Assembly (NCBI GenBank): GCA_013146195.2
Contig: CM028377.1
Location: forward strand, 37,577,632-37,641,631
From: Codonopsis lanceolata
Lineage: Eukaryota; Streptophyta; Magnoliopsida; Asterales; Campanulaceae
Length of the DNA stretch: 64,000 bases
Direction of reading: 5' to 3'
In this document: positions 25,105-36,190 of the stretch, piece by piece
How the letters are laid out: each line of letters begins with the position of its first letter
Position numbering within the stretch: position 1 is the stretch's first letter
Made by a program: the position numbers and the translations under genes
Notes under the pieces: generated by a model
What the model saw: only the letters and a program-made list of their open reading frames with translations
Databases searched by the model: none
Told to the model about the DNA's origin: nothing

Positions 25105-25240
25105 ATTTTCTGTGTTATGATGTTTTAATGTAATTTTTATTATTGATGTTTTAATGTAATTTTTATTATTGATGTTTTAATGTAATTTTAATTATTGATG
25201 TTATAATGTAATTTTAATTATTGGTGTTTTAATGTAATTT
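25105..25240. repeat. ~26-bp tandem repeat after the transposase
   Basis: Five copies of a unit like gttttaatgtaatttttatt plus attgat follow the transposase stop. The same unit, about three copies, follows the ORF1 remnant at about 23,500-23,590, so both frames share a downstream repeat. Confidence 0.8.
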
Positions 25241-25358
25241 TTAAAATTAATATATTTGTTTTAAAATTTATTTGTACTATTTAATATTACAATTAAAATT
25301 ATAAACGAATTAATTAATTTAATTAATTAATTTACAAAGTATTGAAATAAAAAAAGTT

Positions 25359-25568
25359 GTACAAATAAAGTGGATGATTTGGTAGTGGGACCTAACTAAG
25401 AATTAAGGGAAGAATGAGTAGCAATGGGAAGATAAATTCTTAGAGTAAGAAATTCTTAAAATGTGCAAATAAAGTGGATGATTTGGTAGTGGGACCTAAC
25501 TAAGAATTAAGGGAAGAATGAGTAGCAATGTGAAGATAAATTCTTAGAATAAGAAATTCTTAAAATGT
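25359..25568. repeat. 104-bp tandem duplication next to the right Harbinger end
   Basis: The block starting tacaaataaagtggatgat at 25,359 repeats from 25,463 with only a few changes. It contains ttcttag/ctaagaa words that echo the subterminal sequence at the left end (ttcttataagg), so it may duplicate a subterminal transposase-binding region. Confidence 0.8.
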
Positions 25569-25815
25569 GTAGGTGGCAGTGAGACCCAGCTAAGAATCAG
25601 CTAGCATTGAGGATGCCCTTATATATTACTTCATCCGTTCCATCCAAAGAGTTATCATCTGAAAATTATAATTATTAAGAGATATATTAATGCCATTAAA
25701 GTTTTTCATAATTACAAAAATAGTTAAGCAAAAACAATGTATATACAACACAAGTGGAGGGTAATGATAAAATATTATAGAAATTGTAAGTATAATTTTT
25801 TAAAATAGACTATTA

Positions 25816-26393
25816 GGTGTCGTTTGGTAGTCAGGATTAAAGCCAGATAGGATTAAGTGTTTGTTTGGTGGAGCGTTTTGACCAAAACGTTGGTAAAAAA
25901 CACAGCGTTTTCTCTTTCAAAGTGTTTCAATACAACGTTTTAAAACGCAGCGTTTTAAAAATGTGCAACGTTTTAAAACGCTCCAATTTGGAGTGTTTTA
26001 AAAATATGTTGCGTTTACAACTATTTTGTTTATGAAAATAGCGTTTTGAAATAGTTTTCTAAACATGTTTACAAGAAAAAAATTTCGTTTTGAAAATACT
26101 GCGTTTTCAAAACGTTGCACCAGACGAGACCTAATAAACCGAGTTGCCTGATGTTTGGTACGCAATAGGTGGTCGGGACTAATAGCACGAGTTATTCGGA
26201 TAAAATCATTATCCCCTCATTATTAATACTAAGGGAGAGAGTGATATTATTAGCGCCCTCACTAAAAAAAATTGGGATTAACATTCGTAATCTCAAAACT
26301 ACCCCGATATACAAGTGATGATTAATAGTAAAGGCACTAATAGTGCTGAGATTAATAATATTGTTTATCCTTATCCAACTACCAAACAAGCAA
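25816..26393. mobile_element. Two nested TTA-type MITEs
   Basis: The outer element starts GGTGTCGTTTGGTAGTC and ends with the near-inverse ccaactaccaaacaagcaa, flanked by TTA at 25,813-25,815 and 26,394-26,396. Inside it, 25,857-26,131 starts gtgtttgtttggtgg and ends ccagacgagacc (inverted partner), flanked by TAA on both sides. The inner one is rich in acgttttaaaacgc words. Three-base TTA/TAA targets and short TIRs point to Tourist/Harbinger-type MITEs. Confidence 0.7.
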
Positions 26394-26396
26394 TTA

Positions 26397-28869
26397 GAAT
26401 GAAATATCTCGAAAATAAGATAATGAACTTTTTGCTGAAACGGAGAGAATAATATTTATTAAAGATGACTTTCTTTTTTTGGAAATTATATTTTGACGTG
26501 ATTTTACCAGTTTTAAACTACCTAGCTTATATATGCTCGTGTCGATGGCACAACGCCAGTTTGGGAATTTATCAATAAATGAAATAATGTGGAAATGAAC
26601 CCAAATACCTAACAAAATAAAACATTTTACTTCGATATTTATTTTATAAGAAAATCCAGAAATATATATTTTAATTGTAACTATTGTTAAAATATAAAAA
26701 AAATTAATTGTTTTCTCAATAACGAAAACTCAGTCTTCTTCTTCTGGGGGTTTTTGCTTAACTTTGTAAACATGAAATGCAATAACTTTGTCTATTATTT
26801 CCACCTACACATGAGACAAAGAAAATTCAAACATATTCAATTAACCAAATTTTCTGCTTCATCTACAAAACTCGAATCCTACAACATATTATCATACAAA
26901 ATCTAACAGGCAAACGAAGATGCATTTGATCCAAATTAATCAACCCTAAAAGCTAAAAAAATGGTAATTAAATCAATGGAAACCAATACACATACCCCAA
27001 CAAACGAAACCACAACAATGAGAAGATGTCCAACATTCTATAAAAATAAACTCGTGCCCATGCCGATGACACGGTGCCAGTAAGAGCGTGATCAATGTAT
27101 GAACCGAGCATGATGAAAAAAATTAATTAAGAAATTACAACTAAATATTTGTAAAACCGTAAAGGTCTCTTTGTCCGGAACAGAGGGATTAATTAATAAT
27201 TCATTAATTTGTACACGAAATTGTGGGCCGACCAAAAAAACGGGCCGAACAAAACTTATGATTTTTTTATTTGTATAAGAAATTGCGGGCCGGAAAAAAA
27301 AATTAAATTGTCGAACAAAAAAAGGGGCCGAACAAAAATTAAATTGATTAAGTTAATTACGATAACAGTTAAAAAGAAAAAAAAATTTCAAATTACAAAA
27401 CTTACGATTTTTTTTATTTGTATACGAAATTGCGGGTCGGAAAAAAATTAAATTGATTAAGTTAATTAAGATAATAATTAAAAAGAAAAAAATTAAAATA
27501 CAAATATTCAAAACTTACTGCTTGACTAAAATTAAATTGATTAGTTAAGCACGTTAAAACAATAAATCTCAGTAAAACAATATCGGTAAAATCATAAAAT
27601 AATAAATGTAAAACTGTAAAACCGTAAATAATAAGTAAGTCGTAGAATATGTCTTTATTGGAACAATTATCTATTTTTGGAAGAAAAAGAAGCAGTAAAA
27701 CTGGAAAAAGTAGATGTCTGTCACACGTTTACAATTTAGATTAAATGTAGAGCGTAGGATTGCAGTAAAAGAATTAATCTCAGCATATAATTAGCTTTTA
27801 CCAATTACACACGTGTTTTGGCATCTCTGTGCCTATGACACGGTACCAGTATATATGATTTCATCAATTCAAATGACTGTATCTAAATAGAAAGTGTTAT
27901 TTAAAAAATATTACAGTTGAGGGGTATATTGCTTCAAGTGATAGTTGAGGGACTGATATTTTATAAGGGGTGATTGATCAAAAGACTAATCGCAGAGTGC
28001 GATTTTGTAATATGAAGATAAAATATATGGAGAAGAAAAAGGGGTGACTACTCATAATATTAATTGTAGGGGGTTAAAAATATATAACTATTCACATATG
28101 TGAATGTGAGGGTGAATCTCAACCATTAAATTTTTAAAGATAATCTAATCTCAATCTCTGAATAGTTTTAGTCAATTTACCTAGTTGTTTTATAAGAAAA
28201 CATAATTCTAACAGTATAAGGAAACCCAGAAGAGGAGGTTACCCAAATAAATGACAACCGTAGGATAATAGTAAAAAAAATAAATCCTGATCTCTGAATA
28301 GCCCTAATCAATTACCTAGTTTATTTGTAATATATATATATATATATATATAGATATAGATATATATAGATATTTTGATTAATAAATGCTTTGTTTCAAT
28401 TTTCTTTGTTTGGGAGTGGGTGATGAGGGCCACGAGGCCGACTCCTTTCCATCACCGTTCTATGGGCCCCACTTGAAGGATGTGGCAATATGTAAATGAC
28501 CTTTTTCGCGTTTTGCCTAGGGCTATTCTTCTGTTTGACAGTGTAGGATAAGGTTGACTAGAGTTTCTTAATCAACGGTTGAGAGTCTCAGACTTTGACT
28601 TTGTTTCCATGTAAATATGTAATGCAGATAGGTGATTGGATATGGATCTATTCTGAGTAAGCTCGTCATGTGACGAAGCATGGCTCCTTTATGCTACTAC
28701 GTACTGGTATTAAAAAAATTTTTTGACATGAACCAAAAGGTCAGAATATAGTTATCATTTTACTAACACAAAATTTACTAAAAGTAACACTATTTAATAA
28801 CAAACTTCCTAACTACCTTACATCAGTTCATCCCATTACCTCCTATAACAAAAAAAATTGCTACAACAA
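26397..28869. other. AT-rich spacer
   Basis: No gene. A repeated phrase, ttgtatacgaaattgcggg with variants, occurs three times at about 27,209-27,440 in a loose tandem array with ggccgaacaaaa words. AT microsatellites lie at about 28,330-28,375. Copies of the cgtgtc..ggcac word lie at about 26,530, 27,050 and 27,820. Confidence 0.4.
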
Positions 28870-29530
28870 AGGGGTAAGTGGTTCGCCTTGATTTGGTTTA
28901 TGCCAAAATTAAAAATCGAACCATCTTTTATTGGTTTAAAAAATCTCGAATCGAACCAAACTGGGTAAGGTTTGGAATCGAATCGAACCGAATCATTCGA
29001 TTTGGTTTGGTTCGGTTTTTTGGTTTATATAAATTATTTTTAATCAAATTAACCAACATTAAAAATAACAATAAAAATAATATTTTAATTTGGAATTAAC
29101 ATCAAAATTAGGAAATAACCAACTAACAACAAATTATCATAAAGAAAACAATACAAATTCTTTAAAATAAACACAAACAATTGAAGAAATAATAGTTCTC
29201 CAATAATCAAGATTTTGTTTGGTTTAGTATGTCTATATATATATATATATATATAATGACTAAATCAAAGGCCTAGATTATGCATATAAGATGATTCAAA
29301 TGTTCAAAATAGTTAACAAATGTAATATAATATATATTGTATAATAAATAAATAAAAATATATATGTTGGTTTGGTTTGGTTTGGTGGTTTAATACTAAA
29401 AACCGTGAACCGAATCGAGCTGGGTGGTTTTCCAATTTCTGAAACCGAAACCGAACCGTCTTCTACCAAAACCGACTGGTTTGGTTTGGTTCGGTTCCAT
29501 GGTTTGATGATTCCGATTTACACCCCTAGT
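28870..29530. mobile_element. hAT-type MITE, 661 bp, TSD TACAACAA
   Basis: The segment begins aggggtaagtggttcg and ends atttacacccctagt, with subterminal ggtttggttcggt / aaccgaaaccgaacc words inverted between the two sides. It is flanked by exact TACAACAA at 28,862-28,869 and 29,531-29,538, the 8-bp duplication of hAT elements. It is non-coding and contains an (AT)n run near 29,238. Confidence 0.85.
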
Positions 29531-29995
29531 TACAACAAACCTCCGTCAAATTAAAACAAAAACAAAAAAATTCTTTCATTTTGATTCATTTCTTAGAATC
29601 TTCATTCTCCCTCTCTCTCTATCCTCAAGCAGCTGCTAAACGGTGCTTTCTGAAGAAACATCCGCTAAGGAACATCGGAGCTTCATAGTTACATCCCCTA
29701 GATCACAGCGGAATTTTGGCAAAATATTTGGTAAGTATGTGCGTCTTTTTTTAAAATGTTTTCGCAAAATTTTGACGAACCTATTTCAAACTACCTGCAA
29801 ATTGTTTTTGTTTTTTGGCAAACAGCCGTGACGACCAAACAGATGTTTTTGAAAACATTCGTTATCTTCTAGCGGGTGTTTTGTTTTTCTTTGAATAATT
29901 ATTTATCTATTTTTTATATTATATATATATATATATAATATTTTTACATTTATTTTTATCAAACATAACCTAAGTTTTCTATTTTTTTTTAAATA
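29531..29995. other. Spacer before the plant-mobile-domain pseudogene
   Basis: A CT-rich patch near 29,608-29,625 and an AT run at about 29,918-29,940 are present. No coding sequence is recognised, though this is where the upstream region of the following pseudogene would lie. Confidence 0.35.
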
Positions 29996-32013
29996 GATGG
30001 CATGAAGAGGTCGACGTGGACGAGGAAAGTATCCGACACCAGAGCCAGAGGATGATCGGAGTGGAGTACATAACATGGTTGTGACTGCTTTGACACGCAT
30101 GAGAACCAATGATCAGACACATCGGGCTTATGTCACATAGTCTCCCGTCCGTGCATATTATATGCGGATTCCCATCCACGAGATCATATGAGTAATCCAG
30201 TCCACATAATTGATGTGGGTACTCCATTCGCGCCTCATATTTCTACTCCATCAATGCAGAATGGTCTTTCACCTATATCGAGAGTGGATGAGGAGATAAG
30301 AGGCCTCATTACATATGACGTACGAGCCGTGATTTCATGTGAGTGACTCGGGTGGTAGAGGCATGAGTGGGGCAAGTGGCAGCCACATGGGTGCTTCGAT
30401 ATTTGATATGGGTGGGGTGAGTGGTAGTGGCAAGGGTGGTTTGAGCATGATACATGGGCGAGGGAAGGGTCCATTGATTGCTGATGTATTCAAAGCACTG
30501 CAACATAGATCTCGACATGTAGTTGAGGATTAGGAGAGGATTTGGGTGAAGTTCGACGATAAAGAGGTGACCGAGAACTTAGCAGAGGTAGAGTAGGAGG
30601 TCGTGGTGATGGTGGTGGTGATGATAATGAGGACGATGATGAGCATGGTTGAATATTGATGGATTCACATCTAGGGCCCCCCATAACCTAGAGATACTTA
30701 CTGGATTTCTTGGCTATGTTACATTTACAATGTGGTACGACTTGGTAATTCAATTTATTATACATAACCCCCCATAGTATTGGTAAATTACGTGTAACCC
30801 CTTATGATATTGGTAAATTGTACTTAACCCCTTTTATTATTACTATGTTACATATAACATTGTGTATTTTGTGCATTTTAACTTCTTAGTTATGTTGGCA
30901 TATTGATCAACTATTGTATTGGTAAATTACACATAACCCTCATAGTATTGGTAAATTACATATAATCCCATAGTATTGGTAAATTGCATGTATTCCCCTA
31001 TAGTATTGGTAAATTACATATAACACCATCTATTTCATGCATTTTTTTTCACTTCTTAGTAGTATTGTAATGTTGATGATCTATTATTTTGTTATGTTCA
31101 ATAGGAGAGACGAGTATTGAGTTGTCATAGCTTCGTTGACCACTAAACAACATTACCGTGGGACATAAACGATGGTCCCATGATGGGGTGGATACATGAT
31201 AGCTAGTTGGGACGCCTGAGGAATTAGTTCCAGCACCTAAACTTGTTGTTGTTAACAACGTCCGTTGAGCGATGGCATCCGGAAACCAACAGTTTCCAAA
31301 TACAGTTCAGGGAGATGACGCAGACATTGCATGACGATTATTAAATATTACAAATCTCAGTTGCATGGAAACCCATATTGGCTAAGACTAAGTTATGCAT
31401 GATCAACTCGGCGATTATCACTCTCCTACGCATGCCTATCTCTCAGATAGAAGTTGAGGTAAAGTCTAGTGGTATTAATTTTTTGACGTTGCAGAATAGT
31501 TTGGCTTCCCCAACCGTTAGACTTGAACCGAGGGCAATCAGTTATTTGTTGTGGTTGATGGGGGCAAGACAAGTCGTCAAAACGGGTTAATATTCACTAT
31601 CTCATGAACAAAGCTATGTCTTTAAACTAAGGTAACTAGTTAACCGATCATTCCAAATTGGCAGCCAATGTCATATCGTAGGGTCACAAAAATGTTCCCA
31701 TATTGGTTGTGTGGCTAGACAAGCTAGAGGACTAGAGAGTTTCATCGTAAGTGCTATGAAGTGGGTAGTATGGACCCACCTAAAGTCAATACTTATGGTT
31801 GGCGGTTGTCCATCAATAGACCGTGCTTCCAACTACAACAATGTATTGCAACCAATCGTCATATTGCGCAAACATGTCACAACCCTCGGATACCGTGTAA
31901 CAATCACATATCCGAGTGTGCCGGGACTCAACCAATGGCGACATGGCACCGGAGACCTATGTCAATTATACGTAACCCTCTTGAACATCATGCTCCAGCA
32001 AGTTGATGTTGCG
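29996..32013 (+). pseudogene. Plant mobile domain (MAIN-like) pseudogene
   Basis: The recognisable core is at about 31,260-31,380: VERWHPETNSFQI followed by REMTQTLHDDY, closely resembling the motif ERW-RPET--F--P-GEMT-TL-D of plant mobile domain proteins. Further pieces in shifted frames follow, including GPMMGWIHDS near 31,170, SSKRVNIHYLMN and TDHSKLAANVIS around 31,570-31,670, and KVNTYGWRLSINRPCF near 31,780. An N-terminal RGRRGRGKYPTPEPEDDR block is at about 30,003. Multiple frameshifts and stops break it, and a repeat at 30,765-31,030 lies between the two halves. This domain occurs both in host nuclear silencing-related proteins and inside transposons. Convergence on the MULE transposase at 32,044 suggests it is the transposon-borne kind. 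Confidence 0.65.
30765..31030. repeat. Imperfect ~30-bp tandem repeat (tattggtaaatta units)
   Basis: About seven units of the form ataacccccatagtattggtaaattac occur over 265 bp. Unit length varies and there are no unique spacers. It lies between the N-terminal block and the mobile-domain core of the pseudogene and could be a degenerate intron or insertion. Confidence 0.7.
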
Positions 32014-33271
32014 TAGATATTGGAGTTTCAGTCATTTCCTGCATCAAGTTATTACGCACCTGATCACATTTTTTTTCGTCCTGGTAAATAAAATGGGCAA
32101 TAACTCATAAACCACAATTTCCATCTGGTTCGACATTACGATACTTGATATATAAGGGATCATCAATGGTGGAAACTTAGAGGCATATGGAATTGAATTA
32201 TCCGTCGATACTGATGAATTATGACCTCTTCCTCTACCTCCACCTCCACCCTCCACCCCTCCACCCCTTCCTCCTGATTCTCTTTTTGGTTGGCGGTTAG
32301 CATACTCGTAACTCGATTATGTTGTAGGGTTAGGTGTCAATTCTAAAAATTAAAGTATTTACTGCAAACATTAAAAGTACTTAACGTAAACATTTAACAT
32401 TTAAACCTGAGGGGTCTCTTTGTGTCGAGTTCTTCTTTGGATGCCCTTTGTGTTACCGAGTTTTTGGATTGGGAATGTTTGGTGGGATATACATAATTGA
32501 AGAGCTGTCTAGCATAGTGATATTAATGTGCTTCAGGAGCCCCTTCTATATGTGATAAAATGTTTTTTTTTATCAAATCAGTCGCAGACTCTTTTATCTA
32601 ACTCATATCCTGAACTCCGTCCATATACAACGTCCTCCAAAACACATGAATATCATGGGGTTCAATCAGGACCTTTTTATGCGTCAGGCTCCACATTTCA
32701 TAGGAATAGGGTACACCGTAGGTAAGCTTGTATAAACACTCACATCTCTCAAAGCCACCGTTAATTGGCGTCTTTCCTTTCTGTTTTGTATTCCATTCGT
32801 CTTGTAGTAAGTTCATGACATGAAATGATACTTTAAATCTCAATCGATGGAGAACATAATTTGATATTGTGTTAGGATTGACTACATTCAGATCCCGTTC
32901 AAATTGAGTCAGGATCTTATTGAATCGAAGCTCGATAACGGAGTGGATTTACTCGAATATATGATTGAAACCTCCAGCTGACGTGCATAACCATCTCTTT
33001 AAACTAGGAGTTTACATTCTCAACTCTGCAACATATCATCAAACAAAAAGGTTACATAATGTTCATAAATGATAAATTTGTATACTTATAAAAATATTAC
33101 ATTTCATAAAAAAGTATAAGTTTTTCCTGTTGGTCGTTCGATTGCTGAAATACATGTATAGCTTGGTCCAAATAAAAACAAATTTATCCGTATACGACTC
33201 TAACCACTGAGAAGTAACATATTGGACAACCGTTAGGACATTCTGCACCTTTCATTCATCACTACACTATA

Positions 33272-34593
33272 TGATGCGGGAGCAAGGGAGACTTTAGAGG
33301 CTTACTCAAACAACGAAGAAGTTGTTCAACTAATCCACATTTCATGGTGCATAAAGGTTGTTTTTAGACCAATTAATGACAGGGACGCATGGTTGAATTA
33401 TCATCAATGAAAAGATAAACAAGTGTCATTTGTGGGGGTCGTTATTGCTCGGTCTAATTGGGTGGATTACAAGATATGGGTTGACAAAGACAATAAGGAG
33501 GCCACGGATTGGGAAGGCTTGGCATTGGAGGCACTTACTTGGGACAATTTGGAATAGTGCGGGTAAGAGGACTACAGTAATTTGGGTTCGCAAGGTAACG
33601 GGCTAAAGAAGACACATTCCTTGGAACTAAGGGGGCACGGGTTTACAAGAGGGTCCAAATCGGTCAGGTCAAGCAAGGCACTGCTACAACGGTTTGGTAA
33701 GTGCAAAGGAAGGTTAGTATGGCTGATTGCATGGAAGGCAGCCCATACAATGGCTGGGACAAGGCACAGCTGTAAGGGAATTAAAGGGGGGCCGAATTCC
33801 ACAATCCTAAAGGGAAAAGAAGTCATGGTTGGAAGGTGGGAAGGGATAACCGCCATGCATGAAGGAATTCTAATTAGACTAGGGTGTTAATTAAATCTTT
33901 TATTTATCTAGTTGTTATTTTGTTTCCTTAAAAGTTGGTTTACTTTTAATGGTTTAGTTGATTAGGAAGTCTTATTTATGGTAGGTAGAATTAGGATTAC
34001 TTTCTCTCCAAGATTAGGATAATTTTGTAAAGCCTATTTAAGGCCTGCTTTTCATTATACACGTCAGAATATAATTTTGGTTTTGAAGAAAACTCTCCCA
34101 AGAACAAGTCCCGTTCTTGTGTTCAAAATCGGTTCAATCCAAGCTAGGTGAGTGAAGCCGAGTTTGATTTGTCCGTCGGATTTCTTTATGTCGAACGAGT
34201 GAAGTTCGATCGGTGAGTCCGTTATCCTTTTTTTCTTGTTATTGCCGTGTGTGTGTTGTGTGGGTTGTTGCGGGGCTGTTTCGGAGTCTTGTTCGGGCAG
34301 CCTAGTCGAGCAGTTTTGGATAGTGTTTGGGCTGATCGAAACTAGTGTTACAAGCTAGATTAAGGGCTGTTTTAGCAGGGATTTTTGAGCAGGTTTGGGC
34401 AGCCTAAAAAGCTGGAACAAACTAGTAGTTTCTTGACAGATTGTTAGGGAATTGTGGGTTTCTATTTTGTGACAGCCTAGTTCATTTAAAGAAAAGAAAA
34501 ACAAACAGTTTTTAGAGAGCTTTGCGACGGGTTTGGGGCTATATAAGAGGGTTGAAACTGATTGTTGGTGTTCAGATTTTTGACACCGTATCA
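33272..34593 (+). mobile_element. Solo LTR with TSD CTATA inside the MULE transposase
   Basis: The 1,322-bp segment begins TGATGCGG and ends CCGTATCA (TG...CA with inverted ends). It is flanked by exact CTATA at 33,267-33,271 and 34,594-34,598. Transposase homology resumes on both sides. It contains a 102-codon plus-strand frame (33,582-33,890) without recognisable domains. A tatttaagg-like word near 34,041, followed by an R-like region, suggests plus orientation. With no partner LTR or internal domain nearby, a solo LTR left by LTR-LTR recombination is the simplest reading. Confidence 0.75.
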
Positions 34594-35441
34594 CTATAAT
34601 ACGAGTAATCATCCCAAGTTTTGGACTCAACTATATTCGCCTACATGTCTTTTCTTTCCAAGTAGGTTTCTTATATACTTCTCTACATCCTTAGCTATAT
34701 GCCTCTTACACAACATATGGGGAGACCCTGTAAGTTATCTCGAATTTCATTCATAAGAGCCAATTTCATATTCGTGACAATCATCCGGTTGTAGAACATG
34801 AGCTAACAAACCCTCAACTGACGTAATGCCCAATCGAATGTTTCATTTCTTTCATACTTCAAGAATGTAAATACAACGTGATATTTTTTCCTGACAGAAG
34901 TTACTCTGATAATTTCCAATAATGACATGTCATACTTATTAGTCTTGTATGTTGCATCCATACGAAGGACATACAGAAATAAGGCCAACATGTCAGGGGT
35001 CTTCAAATGAGCAAACATAACGTCAGTCAATACATTTGTATTCTCTTCTGTCCTATATAAAAAAGTATATCCTCGTTGCCTCATCTGATTGAAAAAATAC
35101 CCAATTTTTTTCTATTAAGATCCCATTTTCTTATTTCTGGTATTTACCAGGACATTCTTCACGTGCTTTCTCAAACTTTTGTTATCAAGATTTTCAATCT
35201 TCAATAGATTTAAAATTCGTTTTGGCTTCACGTTAGCACTATAAAGTTCATCAATCCTTTGAATCTCAGCCTTTGTTAACTTGGCTGCAAAAGTGTGCTA
35301 ATTTTCTTCCCTTGTCAGTGGAGCGTTGTGAGAATTGTTGAACTCGCTAACTTGAATTCTCCAACCATCACCTTTTATTCCACCAAATACACTTCAAATT
35401 TACAATCAACCTTTTTCGAACCATTCTTTTTTACATTTTTC

Positions 35442-36003
35442 CAAGGTTCTAAAAATCGTTAGGCGGTCGCTAGGCGGTTCACTAGCGCCTAGCGCCTAGG
35501 GGACTAGTCGGGGCATAATCGGGGCCTAGAATTAAGGCATAATTACCATTTTTTTTTATAATTTACATCAAAGATCAAACACATTGAATACAAATTTAAT
35601 TTTTTATGTTTCTTATTTTATGAAACACTTGTCTATACTTGTAAAATGAACAAAAATATACAAACCTACCATTAATCTCAATTCTCAATAACCCCAAAGC
35701 AATAAACCAGCCAAGTTTAGAACAAAAAACAAAAAAATATATTACTCTAGTCCGCCCCCCATTACCTCCCTCTCTGCCTCACCATTATCACTCCCCCTTC
35801 CTTCTCCAGTTCGTCCCCCCTTCCTTCTCCGGTCACCGCATGCCACAAAATCAAAGCTACAAAAATAAATTAAGGTCGGCGAGGTTTGGCGTAGACGCCG
35901 ACTTGGTCGATTAGACGGCGACTAAGAAAGTCGCGGCGGTAGAGAAAGGCCTAGCGCCTAGGCGGGGCCTAGGTGGAGCTAGGCGGGGAGTTTTAGAACA
36001 CTG
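35442..36003 (+). mobile_element. hAT-type MITE, copy 1 (562 bp, TSD CATTTTTC)
   Basis: It starts CAAGGTTCTAAAAATCG and ends TTTTAGAACACTG, matching inverted ends of the hAT kind. The subterminal regions are packed with ctaggcg/cgcctag words. Exact 8-bp duplications CATTTTTC lie at 35,434-35,441 and 36,004-36,011. It interrupts the FAR1-like part of the MULE transposase. The same element occurs inverted at 38,434-39,281. Confidence 0.93.
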
Positions 36004-36190
36004 CATTTTTCAAAGCTTTCTTACCATTGTATTGAGGCGTTCCACCCTTCTCACAACTGAGCCATATTTTACGAGTTTCATAATCTTTATTTTTAACACT
36101 CTTCACGTAAAAATACATTTCCTCGGGACGGCTGGTATCTCTAACTCAATGTTCTACCATTTTTAGATCAGTAAATTTTTCCTCAGTCAC

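Larger units (their letters stand above)
22760..25618 (+). mobile_element. PIF/Harbinger DNA transposon, complete ends
   Basis: Left end GGGCATCCTCATTG and right end CATTGAGGATGCCC form a ~14-bp terminal inverted repeat. The element is flanked by TTA on both sides (22,757-22,759 and 25,619-25,621), the trinucleotide target duplication of this superfamily. Inside lie, in the usual order, a shortened ORF1 (23,320-23,505) and a transposase frame (23,817-25,094). Both are followed by the same AT-rich tandem repeat. Intact ends mean it could in principle be mobilised by a related transposase supplied elsewhere. Confidence 0.92.
32044..36190 (-). pseudogene. MULE transposase (FAR1-type N-terminus, MULE core, SWIM, OTU-like tail)
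   Basis: Read on the minus strand the pieces come in order. 36,180-36,005 and 35,441-35,300 give a FAR1-like DNA-binding region (RKIWLSCEKGG then KKVDCKFEVYLVE). 35,280-35,110 has VKPKRILNLLK. 35,084-34,803 is the MULE core (YRTEENTNVLTDVMFAH, MDATYKTNKYDMSLLEI). 34,730-34,600 has LCKRHIAKDVEKY. 33,248-33,063 has VTSQWLESYTDKFV and FSNRTTNRK. 32,843-32,598 is the SWIM-type zinc-finger end (CECLYKLTYGVP). About 32,150-32,060 gives EPDGNCG, the start of an OTU-like cysteine-protease-type domain often attached to these transposases. Several stops and shifts are present. A hAT MITE (35,442-36,003) and a solo LTR (33,272-34,593) interrupt it. Confidence 0.85.

Noticed and set aside
30765..31030. 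Possible CRISPR-like or satellite array
   Set aside because: Irregular ~30-bp tandem repeat without unique spacers; too short for a satellite.
33582..33890. 102-codon plus ORF inside the solo LTR (and its antisense)
   Set aside because: Lies within a segment bounded by LTR ends and TSD; no domain seen.
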